Below, piece after piece: positions 11,478-23,975 of a stretch of 64,000 bases of DNA. Where the stretch lies: NCBI RefSeq assembly GCF_001570485.1, contig NZ_BCTA01000036.1:62001-126000 (forward strand), given 5' to 3'. Both the position numbers and the translations under genes were made by a program. Numbering within the stretch: position 1 is the first letter of the stretch; every line of letters begins with the position of its first letter. Source of the DNA: Mycolicibacterium novocastrense (lineage in GTDB: Bacteria; Actinomycetota; Actinomycetes; Mycobacteriales; Mycobacteriaceae). The notes below the pieces were generated by a model that worked only from the letters and a program-made list of their open reading frames with translations, made no database searches and was not told the DNA's origin.

Positions 11478-12178
11478 TCGATGATGCGCGCCACATACGG
11501 CTGCAGGCCGGAGTGACGCACGGGGCCGACCGTGACCTTGCCGGCACTGCCCGAGGACTCGAGCATCTGACCGCCGCCCAGATAGATGGCCACGTGCTGG
11601 CTGCCGCCGGGACCCCAGAACAGCAGGTCGCCGCGCTTGGCCTGCGATGTCGGCACCTTGCGGCCGGTGTCGTACTGGTCGCCGGAGTACTTGGGGATCA
11701 GCACCCCCACCCCCGCGAACGAGAACTGGGTGAAGCCCGAGCAGTCGAACCCGACGGTGTTGGCCCCCGAGTCGATACCCCGGCTCGGGCCGTTCGGCTT
11801 TCCGCCGCCCCACGAGTACGGCACGCCCATCTGCGAGGCGCCGCGACGGATCACGTACTCGATCGCCTGCGGTCCACGCACCCGGCCCGGCGCGACGCTC
11901 GCCGTGGCCGCCTCCGGCGGCGCGAGACCCAAGGTGGTCAGGAACTTGCGGCCCAGGTTCATCGTGACCTCGGTGGCCTGGGCGGTCGCCGCGAGCGAGG
12001 CGTTGGCGATCGCGAGGGGATCGCCCGGGGCGCCGGCGCTGATCAGTTTGGGCAGCGTCGGATCCCACTGGCCGTCTTCGGGCGCCGACGCCGCCGGCGT
12101 CGCCAACCCGACGGTGAGTGCGACGGTCGCCACCAGCAACGCGCAACCGCCCAGGAACCGAATCAGCTTGAAACGCAA
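11471..12178 (-). CDS. ripB: NlpC/P60 peptidoglycan endopeptidase RipB
   Basis: A 235-residue secreted NlpC/P60 hydrolase that cleaves the D-Glu-mDAP bond in peptidoglycan stem peptides. There is a signal peptide (residues 1-32, hydrophobic core followed by ASA), then a short linker and the catalytic domain with C146 (FDCSG), H195 (SQHVA) and acidic E207. It lacks the coiled-coil regulatory domain found in RipA. The start is a TTG at 12178 with AGGA about 6 nt upstream. It lies 31 nt downstream of ripA and is probably co-transcribed with it. Confidence 0.94.
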   Translation of the reverse strand: MRFKLIRFLGGCALLVATVALTVGLATPAASAPEDGQWDPTLPKLISAGAPGDPLAIANASLAATAQATEVTMNLGRKFLTTLGLAPPEAATASVAPGRVRGPQAIEYVIRRGASQMGVPYSWGGGKPNGPSRGIDSGANTVGFDCSGFTQFSFAGVGVLIPKYSGDQYDTGRKVPTSQAKRGDLLFWGPGGSQHVAIYLGGGQMLESSGSAGKVTVGPVRHSGLQPYVARIIES

Positions 12179-12209
12179 AGTTTTCCTAACGTCTGTCGCT
12201 GGTGACCTC

Positions 12210-13634
12210 TCACCATTCGATGAGACGGGTCGCGTACGGGGTCATGCCACTGGTACGCACCGGCGAGATCTTCACCACCGAACCCGTGTAGGGCGCTTCG
12301 ATCATCTGTCCGTCGCCCAGGTACAGCGCCACGTGCTGGCTGGCGTTGGGACCCCAGAACAACATGTCGCCGCGCCGCATCTGTGAGGTCGGGACCTTGC
12401 GCCCGGCGTTGTACTGCGAGCCCGAGTAGTGGTCGAGCTTGATGCCGACGCCGGCGAACGCGTAGAGCATCAGCCCCGAGCAGTCGAATCCGACTGTGCC
12501 CGCGCCGGAGTCGATACCGCGGCTGGGTCCGGCGGCGTTGCCACCGCCCCACGAGTACGGCACACCCATCTGCGACATGGCCCGTTTGATCACGAACTCG
12601 GTCGCCTGCCTGCCGTAGACGCGGGGAATCGCGCCGTTGTTGAAGGCCGGCGCGGCAGCCGGTTTCGGGAGGATTCCCACCGACTGCAGGAATTTGCGCC
12701 CGAGGTCCTGGGTCACCTGCGCCGAGGTCGACGCGATGCCGAGAACCGCGTTGATGATCGCGATCGGGTCGCCGCTGACGAAGGCACTGGGGATCGCGGG
12801 CAACGTCGGATCCCACGGCGTGGCCCAGTTACCGGTGCCGGGGTCGACGCCTTGCGGGGCGCGGTCCCAGTCCGGGCTACCCGGCGCCGCGGCGGCCGCC
12901 GGTTGTGCCGGAGCACCGGCCGCTTGCGCCGGAGCGGCCTGAGTGCGCGCCTCGGCGAGCTTGGCCTGCGCGGCCTTGCGCTCGGCGGCCAGCTTGTCGA
13001 GTTGGGCCTGCTGGGATTTGAAGGTCTCCTGCGCGTTGGTCAGTGCCGAAACCGCGGACTGCTGGCTGGCCTCGGCGTCGGCGACGGCCTTGTCCGCGTT
13101 CTGTTTCGCCAGCCGCGCCGCGGACTCACGGTTGACCTGCTCGGTACGGGCCCGTTGCAGATCGGCGATCACCTGCTGCGAGCTGATCGCCAGTGTCTGC
13201 CCCGCCGCTGCGGTCTTGATGACCTCGGCGGGATCGCCCGCGGTCAGGTACGAGTCCGAGGGGCCGTTGACGTATGTGGCGGCGGCAAACGAGTTGAACC
13301 GCTTCTGCGCCTGCTCGATAGCGATGTTGGCGTCCTCGACGCGCTGTCGGCTCGCGTCGACCTCATGCTGCGCGGCGTCGGCGTTGTCCCGCGCGGTCTG
13401 CACGTCGAGGATCGCCTTGTTGACGCTTTCCTGCTGCTGCTGGATCTCGGCACCCAGATCCTGCAGCCTCTGGTCGGCATCGGCGACGGCGGCGACCAGC
13501 GCCGCGAGGCTGTCGGGACTGCTGGGTTGAGCGAGGGCCAGGCCGGGCGTCGTGGCCAACATGGTCGCCACGACCAGGGCCGCGCAGAACCGTCCACACG
13601 GCCGCGTAGCGGATGCGCCAGGTGTGCGTCTCAT
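12210..13634 (-). CDS. ripA: Peptidoglycan endopeptidase RipA
   Basis: A 474-residue secreted NlpC/P60 hydrolase needed for septum splitting in mycobacteria. It has a signal peptide (about 1-36), a long coiled-coil domain (about 45-240) that folds back to inhibit the enzyme in RipA, a Pro/Ala-rich hinge, and a C-terminal catalytic domain with C385, H434 and E446, matching C383/H432/E444 of the M. tuberculosis protein. The ATG at 13634 has an AGGAG box 9 nt upstream and gives the family length; the frame is open for 22 more codons upstream. The upstream region contains a perfect palindrome and MtrA-like repeats. Confidence 0.96.
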   Translation of the reverse strand: MRRTPGASATRPCGRFCAALVVATMLATTPGLALAQPSSPDSLAALVAAVADADQRLQDLGAEIQQQQESVNKAILDVQTARDNADAAQHEVDASRQRVEDANIAIEQAQKRFNSFAAATYVNGPSDSYLTAGDPAEVIKTAAAGQTLAISSQQVIADLQRARTEQVNRESAARLAKQNADKAVADAEASQQSAVSALTNAQETFKSQQAQLDKLAAERKAAQAKLAEARTQAAPAQAAGAPAQPAAAAAPGSPDWDRAPQGVDPGTGNWATPWDPTLPAIPSAFVSGDPIAIINAVLGIASTSAQVTQDLGRKFLQSVGILPKPAAAPAFNNGAIPRVYGRQATEFVIKRAMSQMGVPYSWGGGNAAGPSRGIDSGAGTVGFDCSGLMLYAFAGVGIKLDHYSGSQYNAGRKVPTSQMRRGDMLFWGPNASQHVALYLGDGQMIEAPYTGSVVKISPVRTSGMTPYATRLIEW

Positions 13635-13717
13635 CCGACTCAGTTCTCCTATGGCTTCAGGCGAACGTGCGGACACATTCGTCGCGGTGACTGTGCTCAT
13701 TTGTCACAACATGCACA

Positions 13718-13733
13718 TCTACAACACAGTTAC
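13718..13733 (-). promoter_or_regulatory. MtrA-box-like direct repeat upstream of ripA
   Basis: Read on the minus strand the sequence is GTAAC-N6-GTAGA, an 11-bp-period direct repeat resembling the GTAAC-N6-GTAAC boxes reported for actinobacterial MtrA, a regulator of cell-wall hydrolases. The second half differs at two positions. It lies about 85-100 nt upstream of the ripA start. Assignment is inference. Confidence 0.35.
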
Positions 13734-13780
13734 CGATTGCACCGTACGTCACATCTGACGCCAAAGAAACTTAAGTCGCG

Positions 13781-13798
13781 AATTACAACTTTGTAATT
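13781..13798. promoter_or_regulatory. Perfect palindrome AATTACAA-CT-TTGTAATT upstream of ripA
   Basis: Two 8-bp arms separated by 2 bp match perfectly, in an unusually AT-rich patch about 150 nt upstream of ripA and 80 nt downstream of the preceding gene's stop. It lacks a GC-rich stem, so it looks like a protein-binding site rather than a terminator. Confidence 0.45.
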
Positions 13799-13879
13799 GA
13801 AAGAAGTGTTATCGCGTCGTGACTTCGCCAATACCGAGGCGGTATCCGATCACGCCAAAACCGTTGCCGCAGTGCGGTT

Positions 13880-14443
13880 TCAGGCGTCCTCGCGCGACGC
13901 GGCACGCTTGGCGCGAACCTGCAAAAGTCGCGTACCGATAACGGCGGCAACCACTCCCAAGACCACCACAATCGTCAATGCAGTCCACGGAAAGTGCGAT
14001 GCCGTCAACTCGCTGAGGAAATTCTTCGAACCCTGCACCGGGCCACGCCCTTCGGCCACGTCCTGGCCCGCCTCCAACGTCATGCGGTCGAACGTCGTAC
14101 TGAAGGTGCCCGAATCCGTCGGGCTGAGCACCAGCACCGTCGACCCCGGGAACGCCTCCCCCACCTCGGTGGCGATATCGCGCAGTGGCGTGTCGATCGG
14201 CGGGTTCTGATCCACGACGACGATCTTCAGGTCGATGCCCTTCTGCTGGGCCTCGGCGACCACCTCGGGCAGGCCCTCGTTCTCCGGCCTGGGCGAGGCG
14301 CTCACCCCGTCGTCGCGAACGTCCTCGATGACCAGGTTCAGACACGTGTCGACCGGCGTGGTCGCGGGGTCCATGCCCACGGGCCCGCAGACGTCGGGAG
14401 GGATGTAGGCCGGCAGAAACGGAATCACATGCGGTCCGAACAC
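13880..14443 (-). CDS. Conserved mycobacterial membrane protein, Rv1476-type
   Basis: A protein of about 187 residues, the length of Rv1476. It starts with an unusual conserved segment (HVIPFLPAYIPPDVCGPVG), has a soluble Rossmann-like middle part (DLKIVVVDQNP, TVLVLSPTDSG) and one C-terminal transmembrane helix (about 150-172) followed by a basic tail, so the N-terminal part is probably outside the cytoplasm or the protein is tail-anchored. The start is uncertain: GTG at 14443 is chosen on length and conserved sequence; no clear Shine-Dalgarno is present. It precedes ripA on the same strand. Function unknown. Confidence 0.7.
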   Translation of the reverse strand: MFGPHVIPFLPAYIPPDVCGPVGMDPATTPVDTCLNLVIEDVRDDGVSASPRPENEGLPEVVAEAQQKGIDLKIVVVDQNPPIDTPLRDIATEVGEAFPGSTVLVLSPTDSGTFSTTFDRMTLEAGQDVAEGRGPVQGSKNFLSELTASHFPWTALTIVVVLGVVAAVIGTRLLQVRAKRAASREDA

Positions 14444-14528
14444 AGAAGAACCGTACGTGATGGGTACCCGACAGGGTGACAGCACGCGCGGTCCCGGACG
14501 AGACCGAGAACGGACCCCGTCGGCCTTG

Positions 14529-14544
14529 CAGGACAAGCGTACTG
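14529..14544. promoter_or_regulatory. AcnR operator upstream of acn
   Basis: The 16-bp imperfect inverted repeat here, CAGGACAAGCGTACTG, fits the consensus CAGNACnnncGTACTG described for AcnR of Corynebacterium glutamicum at every defined position. It lies about 60 nt upstream of the acn start, and an AcnR homologue is encoded directly after acn. The site match is seen; binding is inferred from the corynebacterial work. Confidence 0.75.
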
Positions 14545-14603
14545 TTAGAGTTGAAACGTGGCCGTCACAGCCCGTCGGCTGCGAGAACTAGCCGGGAGTT
14601 GAT

Positions 14604-17438
<2,835 letters not shown>

Positions 17439-17458
17439 CCGAAGAAGGGACAACCGCG

Positions 17459-18052
17459 TTGCCCCGGGTCACCGACGACCACCTGGCGGCGCGTCGTCGG
17501 CAGATTCTCGACGGCGCCCGCCGGTGTTTCGCGGAGTACGGCTACGACAAGGCGACCGTGCGGCGGCTCGAGCAGACGATCGGGCTGTCGCGCGGCGCCA
17601 TCTTCCACCACTTCCGGGACAAGGACACGCTGTTCTTCGAACTGGCCCGCGAGGACGCCGAGCGCATGGCCGATGTCGCCGCGCGCGAGGGGCTGGTCCA
17701 GGTGATGCGCGACATGCTGGCCGCGCCGGAGCAGTTCGACTGGCTGGCCACCAGGCTCGAGATCGCGCGAAAGCTGCGCAACGATCCCGACTTTCACCGG
17801 GGCTGGGCGGAACGGTCCGCTGAGCTGTCGGTGGCCACGACCCAGCGGCTGCGCATGCAGAAGCAGGCCGGCCGGCTGCGCGACGACGTGCCCAGCGCCG
17901 TGCTGCAGACCTATCTCGACCTCGTCCTCGACGGCCTTGTCGCGCGTTTGGCGTCGGGTGACGATCCCGAAAAGCTCAGTGCCGTACTGGACCTGGTCGA
18001 GGCGTCACTGCGGCAGCGACGCGACCAAGAGACCGTGCCGCAGAGCGACTAG
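17459..18052 (+). CDS. acnR: TetR-family repressor, AcnR orthologue (Rv1474c-type)
   Basis: A 197-residue TetR regulator. The N-terminal HTH (about 10-55) includes FAEYGYDKATVRRLEQ and GLSRGAIFHHFRDKDTLF; the rest is a helical ligand-binding domain. The start is a TTG at 17459 with AAGGGA 8 nt upstream, giving the same N-terminus as Rv1474c. It follows acn by 20 nt, so the two form an operon, as in Corynebacterium where AcnR represses acn. The consensus AcnR operator upstream of acn supports this. The stop overlaps the convergent HTH gene by 4 nt. Confidence 0.9.
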   Translation: MPRVTDDHLAARRRQILDGARRCFAEYGYDKATVRRLEQTIGLSRGAIFHHFRDKDTLFFELAREDAERMADVAAREGLVQVMRDMLAAPEQFDWLATRLEIARKLRNDPDFHRGWAERSAELSVATTQRLRMQKQAGRLRDDVPSAVLQTYLDLVLDGLVARLASGDDPEKLSAVLDLVEASLRQRRDQETVPQSD

Positions 18053-18240
18053 CGGCGCCTGCTGCGGTGGTTCGGACCGCCACGGCTGCGCATCGTCGTA
18101 CCCGACTCACGCAGCATGCTGTGGATGGAACCGTACGAGCGTCCCGTGGACGCGACCAGAGTACGGATACTTGCGCCACCCTCGTAAGCACTCCGCAACT
18201 CGTTCAGCAACTGGTCTCTCGACTTGTCCAGCTTCTTCAT
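18049..18240 (-). CDS. Small helix-turn-helix protein, Rv1473A-type
   Basis: A 63-residue basic protein. The centre (GASIRTLVASTGRSYGSIHS) is a clear HTH motif and the C-terminus is arginine-rich (RSRGGPNHRSRRR), suggesting DNA binding. It is conserved in mycobacteria as Rv1473A. The ATG at 18240 is preceded by GGAGG at a 5-nt spacing. It is convergent with acnR and overlaps its stop codon by 4 nt. Target genes are unknown. Confidence 0.85.
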   Translation of the reverse strand: MKKLDKSRDQLLNELRSAYEGGASIRTLVASTGRSYGSIHSMLRESGTTMRSRGGPNHRSRRR

Positions 18241-18361
18241 CAGCACCTCCCCGCTTCGATGCCCCGACGGATACCCAGCGTAGGAAGCGGTTACACACGA
18301 CGCTTGAAAATGCCCAAACGCTTCGCGGAACGGACCGGGCCGGCTTGACCGGTCACCCAGT

Positions 18362-19990
<1,629 letters not shown>

Positions 19991-20002
19991 GCTGTGCGGT
20001 CC

Positions 20003-20839
20003 TTACTTGTCGTCGGTGAATACGGGGTCTCGTTTTTCGGCGCGCGCTGCCACCGCTTCTTCGAAGTTGGCGGTGAGCAAACGGACGAACAGTTGTCCGA
20101 GGCCCTCGGCTTGCATGTGCCCTTCCAGGCTACCGGCGTCCAGTCCACTCCAAAGTGTGCGCTTGGTCAACTCGATTCCGGGCCGGGAGAACGCGGCGAT
20201 GCGCTCCCCCATCTGGTAGCAAACCTCGAGCAGCTGATCGTCGGGCACCGCGTGCGACACCAGGCCGATGCGTTCGGCCTCTGCGGCGTCGACGTCGCGG
20301 CCGGTCAGCATCAGCTCGAACGCCCGTGACGTGCCGATGGCGCGCGGAAGCAGATAGGACAGTCCCAGCTCGCTGGCGGTCAGGCCGTTGTTGATGCCGG
20401 CCGCGCGGAAGTAAGCACCGTCGGCCGCCACGCGGATATCGCAGGCCAGCGCCAGGCACAGGCCCCCGCCGATCGCGGCGCCGTTGACCGCCGCGATGAC
20501 CGGCTGGTGCATTTTGCGCAGGGCGAGGATGACGTCGTCGAGCACCTCCATCGAGCGCAGCGCGAACGTCGGCCGGGTCAAACCGTCGATGTGAGGCACC
20601 GAACCGGCCGACTTGTGGTCGGCGCCCGAGGAGAATCCGCGGCCGGCGCCGGTGAGCACGACCGCCCGCACGGAGTTGTCGTAGGTCAGCTCGTCGAGCA
20701 CCTTCTTGAGCGGAACCATGACGTCGAACGCCATGGAGTTCATTCGCTCGGGGCGGTTCAACGTCACCAGTGCGACGCCGGGTCGCGGCCGGTCGACCAG
20801 GACGAAGTTGCTCTGCTCGTTCTCTGCTTGCTCGCTCAC
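20003..20839 (-). CDS. echA12: Enoyl-CoA hydratase/isomerase family protein EchA12
   Basis: A 278-residue crotonase-superfamily protein. The oxyanion-hole segments are visible as GRGFSSGADHKS and NGAAIGGGLCLALACDIRVA, and the residue pair usually used for hydration falls around ASELGLSYLLP. The position next to a thioredoxin and the ABC-F gene equals Rv1472 (echA12). The natural CoA substrate is not known; members of this family act in fatty-acid or steroid degradation. The ORF end is followed by the ABC-F gene in the same direction. Confidence 0.9.
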   Translation of the reverse strand: MSEQAENEQSNFVLVDRPRPGVALVTLNRPERMNSMAFDVMVPLKKVLDELTYDNSVRAVVLTGAGRGFSSGADHKSAGSVPHIDGLTRPTFALRSMEVLDDVILALRKMHQPVIAAVNGAAIGGGLCLALACDIRVAADGAYFRAAGINNGLTASELGLSYLLPRAIGTSRAFELMLTGRDVDAAEAERIGLVSHAVPDDQLLEVCYQMGERIAAFSRPGIELTKRTLWSGLDAGSLEGHMQAEGLGQLFVRLLTANFEEAVAARAEKRDPVFTDDK

Positions 20840-20865
20840 GCATGCACGCTATCGCGTGCGGAGGT

Positions 20866-21231
20866 TCACTCCGGCTGGCCGTTATCCTGCGCGGCGATCG
20901 CCGCGTCGATGTCGAACTCCTTGACGCGCTGGACCAGTTCCTCCAGGGCCGCGGGCGGCAGCGCGCCCGCCTGGTTGAACACCAACTTGCCCTTCTTGAA
21001 CGCCATCAGCGTGGGGATGGACCGGATGTCGGCCGCGGCGGCCAGCGCCTGCTCGGCCTCGGTGTCGACCTTGGCGTACACGACGTCGGGGTGTTGTTCG
21101 GAGGACGCCGCGAATGTGGGGGCGAACGCCTTACACGGGCCACACCACGACGCCCAGAAGTCCACCAGCACGATCTCGTTGTCGTTGATGGTGTCGTTGA
21201 ATTGTTCGGCAGTGATGTCTTGGGTAGCCAC
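20866..21231 (-). CDS. trxB1: Thioredoxin (TrxB1-type, Rv1471)
   Basis: A 121-residue thioredoxin with the redox motif WCGPCK and the usual fold markers (IVLVDFWASW before it and the cis-proline region IRSIPTLMAF). It has no signal peptide, so it is a cytoplasmic disulfide reductase. It lies 26 nt upstream of echA12 on the same strand, as in M. tuberculosis. The symbol follows that synteny. Confidence 0.93.
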   Translation of the reverse strand: MATQDITAEQFNDTINDNEIVLVDFWASWCGPCKAFAPTFAASSEQHPDVVYAKVDTEAEQALAAAADIRSIPTLMAFKKGKLVFNQAGALPPAALEELVQRVKEFDIDAAIAAQDNGQPE

Positions 21232-21271
21232 GTTGCTTCCTAACGCTGATGGTCAGCTGTCTGTTCCCAGC

Positions 21272-21904
21272 CTACGGGCGGATACCCAGTTCAGTGCGGC
21301 CGCGCTCGAAGAACTCGGTGACCCGCGCGGCCAGCGCGTCGACGTCGTGCGTGGCGTCGAGTGGGTAGAGGGCTCCGAACGGCGCATTCCAGAACGGTCC
21401 CGTCCGCTTCTGCCATGGGCCGACGTATGCGTACGGCGTCGGGTGGGTCTCATCACCGGCCGACACCCCGTAGTTCACCTCGTCCTCGACAGCGGCGACA
21501 TCGAAGTGCTCCGGCCACAGCGTCGGATGCTGCTGCGGCAGAACATGTTTGAGGGCATATCCACCCGCGTAGTGGGCCCGCTGGAGCCACGCCGCCGCAT
21601 CGGGATCGAGTGCGAGCTCGGCGTGGGCGGGCAACGGATCGACGATCCGGTAGACGCCCTCCGGCGGCCCGGGTACCACGCCGGCCGCCTCGGCGATGGC
21701 CGCGACGCGGCCGGCCAGCGCAACGCTGCCGTCCGGGAAGACCAGCTCCGTACCGTGCACCGACAGGGGTAACGCGACGGCGGCGAAACCGTCGGGGCGC
21801 ACCGCGAGCCGGATCGTGCCCGCGGACCGGTACTGGGGGCCTGCGATGAGGCTTTCGGCCACACCACGCAGTTGACGGCGGGTGGCGACGTAAGGATGGC
21901 TCAT
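21272..21904 (-). CDS. Conserved mycobacterial hypothetical protein
   Basis: A 210-residue soluble protein without a recognisable domain. It is rich in aromatic residues in the C-terminal half (TPYAYVGPWQKRTGPFWNAP) and has a plausible beta-rich N-terminal half. The ATG at 21904 overlaps the stop of the upstream membrane-protein gene (ATGA), so the two are probably translated together. It lies 40 nt upstream of the thioredoxin. Codon use is like its neighbours. Function unknown. Confidence 0.7.
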   Translation of the reverse strand: MSHPYVATRRQLRGVAESLIAGPQYRSAGTIRLAVRPDGFAAVALPLSVHGTELVFPDGSVALAGRVAAIAEAAGVVPGPPEGVYRIVDPLPAHAELALDPDAAAWLQRAHYAGGYALKHVLPQQHPTLWPEHFDVAAVEDEVNYGVSAGDETHPTPYAYVGPWQKRTGPFWNAPFGALYPLDATHDVDALAARVTEFFERGRTELGIRP

Positions 21905-22431
21905 ACCGCATCGAGCGTACGGGCGTGGGTCAGCAGCTGGGATTGCCGTCGCGGCCACCAGAACAGCTCGACGAGCAGTGCGACCAGGTAGATGACGGAT
22001 GCCACCGCGTTACCCCAGGAGCCGAAGAAGGCGTCCCAGACCGCCGCGCCCAGCGCGACGACCAGGGCGATGACCAACACCCACCGCAGTGGACGGGCCT
22101 CTTCCGCCGCGGCGCACAACCCCCGCGCGTAGTCGATTTCTGGCCCCGCCAGCCGGGAATCGGCCAGGTCGCCCCCGCTTCGCACCGCGCGCACGACCGC
22201 GACCCGCTCCTGACCAGTGAGCTCTCTCGATCCCGGCCAGTACCGGTTCATCCGGCGCGCCATCCAGATGCCGTAGAACGTGCCGACGACCACCGTGACG
22301 ATGACAGCGCTGAGGAGGAAGCCGGAATCGAGCCACGCCAAAACGCCGAGGCAGAGCCCGACACAGCCGCCGATCAACAGCGCGCGCCATCCGAACCCGC
22401 CCCGCCAGACGAACGCCGGGACCGTGACCAC
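21901..22431 (-). CDS. Small hypothetical membrane protein
   Basis: A protein of about 176 residues with two adjacent hydrophobic helices near the N-terminus (ALLIGGCVGLCLGVLAWL, then LLSAVIVTVVVGTFYGIW) and two more in the C-terminal half (VLVIALVVALGAAVW and SVIYLVALLVELFWW). The start is uncertain; GTG at 22431 precedes the first membrane helix by about 15 residues and there is no strong Shine-Dalgarno. It is coupled to the downstream hypothetical gene by a 4-nt overlap. No family was recognised. Confidence 0.6.
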   Translation of the reverse strand: MVTVPAFVWRGGFGWRALLIGGCVGLCLGVLAWLDSGFLLSAVIVTVVVGTFYGIWMARRMNRYWPGSRELTGQERVAVVRAVRSGGDLADSRLAGPEIDYARGLCAAAEEARPLRWVLVIALVVALGAAVWDAFFGSWGNAVASVIYLVALLVELFWWPRRQSQLLTHARTLDAV

Positions 22432-22532
22432 GAGATCATTCTGGGCTCTTCGTCCACGACTTCGTATGACAATGTCGGCAATTCCGAATACCAACACCAC
22501 CTCCCCTGCTCCGGCAGGTCCCGTGCCGGTGT

Positions 22533-23903
22533 TCAGATTTCCGTCAAAGCCTTCGGCCGCAGCAGCAATGTGGCCACGACGCTGATCAACGCGGTGACCA
22601 CGAGGTAGGTGCACGCGAGCCACGGCGACTGATTCGTGGCGGCGATCAACGCGGTCAGGATCAGCGGGGTCAGACCCGACGCGTAGACCCCTGACAGCTG
22701 ATACACCGTCGACAGCCCGGTGTAGCGGATACGTGCCGGATACAGCGACGCGTAGAGCGTGCCCTGGGCACCGTAGAACCACGCGTGAATCACGCCGAAC
22801 ACCACCAACATTCCGAGCGCGTAGGCGGTCATGCTGCCGGTGTTGAACAACGCGAACACCGGGAACACCGCGACGGCGTAGGCAGCGATCCCGCTCGCGT
22901 ACACCGGTCGCGCCCCGAACCGGTCGGTCAGCAATCCCGAGACGGGGAGCAGCGCGGCCATCAGCAGCGCCGCGACCGTGACGGCGATGAGCACCGGAAC
23001 CCGTTCCAGCTTCAGTGTTCCGGTCGCATACGAGATCGCGAACACGCCCCATGTATTGAAGGCCGCGCCCTCGCCCCATCGCGACAGCAGTCCCAGCACC
23101 GTATTGCGCAGCGCGGGAGGGCGGAACACGTCACGCAGCGGCGCTGCCGAGCGGTCGTCCTCGTCGCGGACCTTCTCGAAGGCCGGTGTCTCGGTCGCCT
23201 TCGATCGAACGATGAAACCGAAGACCACCAGCACGATGCTGAACAAGAACGCGATCCGCCAGCCGTACGACTCGAAGGCATCCTCGGGCAAGGCGATTTG
23301 GAGCAGCGCGAACACGCCGGTGCCCAGTGCGAGCCCGAGCGCCAGACCGACTTGAGGCACGCTGCCCGCGAAGCCACGCCGATGCGCCGGACTGTGTTCG
23401 ACGGCGAGCAAGATCGCCCCGGCCCATTCGCCGCCGAGCGCGAAACCTTGTACGACGCGCAGGAGTACCAACAGGATGGGCGCGAGCACCCCGATCTGGG
23501 CGGCGGTGGGCAGCACCCCCATCAGAGCGGTCGCACCGCCCATCAGGACCATGGTGAGTGCCAGCGTCTTCTTCCGGCCGATCCGGTCGCCGACGTGGCC
23601 GAACACGAACCCGCCGATCGGGCGCACGATGAACCCGACCGCGAACGTCGCGAAGGACAACAGCGTCCCGACCAGCGAGCTCTGATCGGGGAAGAACGCC
23701 TGGTTGAACACCAGGCTCGCCGCGGTCGCATAGAGAAAGAAGTCGTACCACTCGATCGTGGTTCCGACGAGGCTCGCGACCAGCGCGGTGCGGACCCTCG
23801 ACGCATCCGCCTTCGAATCGATCAGCGCGCGTGCGGGTTCGGGGGAAACATCTGTCGCCGAAGACACGAGATTCGACAATTGTCGATTCGGCGACGGCGG
23901 CAC
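22533..23903 (-). CDS. MFS transporter, metabolite:H+ symporter (MHS) type
   Basis: A 456-residue 12-helix permease. Family marks are GTTIEWYDFFLYATAA in helix 1, the loop 2-3 motif GHVGDRIGRKKT, and RVVQGFALGGEWAGA in helix 5. These belong to the MHS subgroup that includes proline/betaine, shikimate and dicarboxylate symporters; the substrate cannot be told. The start is uncertain: GTG at 23903 gives the longest form, while an in-frame GTG at 23867 would place the palindrome at 23873-23886 in the promoter. M. tuberculosis has no MFS gene at this locus. Confidence 0.88.
   Translation of the reverse strand: MPPSPNRQLSNLVSSATDVSPEPARALIDSKADASRVRTALVASLVGTTIEWYDFFLYATAASLVFNQAFFPDQSSLVGTLLSFATFAVGFIVRPIGGFVFGHVGDRIGRKKTLALTMVLMGGATALMGVLPTAAQIGVLAPILLVLLRVVQGFALGGEWAGAILLAVEHSPAHRRGFAGSVPQVGLALGLALGTGVFALLQIALPEDAFESYGWRIAFLFSIVLVVFGFIVRSKATETPAFEKVRDEDDRSAAPLRDVFRPPALRNTVLGLLSRWGEGAAFNTWGVFAISYATGTLKLERVPVLIAVTVAALLMAALLPVSGLLTDRFGARPVYASGIAAYAVAVFPVFALFNTGSMTAYALGMLVVFGVIHAWFYGAQGTLYASLYPARIRYTGLSTVYQLSGVYASGLTPLILTALIAATNQSPWLACTYLVVTALISVVATLLLRPKALTEI
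23873..23886. promoter_or_regulatory. 14-bp perfect palindrome TCGACAATTGTCGA near the MFS start
   Basis: A perfect 14-bp palindrome covering codons about 7-11 of the longest MFS reading frame, just upstream of an alternative in-frame GTG (23867). It could be an operator for a local regulator. No regulator gene is adjacent. Confidence 0.3.
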
Positions 23904-23975
23904 AGATTTGTGCCCGCCGTGATTCGAAGGCTGACTCCACGAGGCCGTGGCGGGCCAGACCCGACGCTGCCTGAG

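Noticed and set aside
12429..13796. 455-codon open frame antisense to ripA
   Set aside because: Arg/Gly-rich shadow of the ripA coding strand.
13635..13800. ydaO (c-di-AMP) riboswitch upstream of ripA
   Set aside because: Such riboswitches precede some actinobacterial wall-hydrolase genes, but I could not find the conserved core sequences here.
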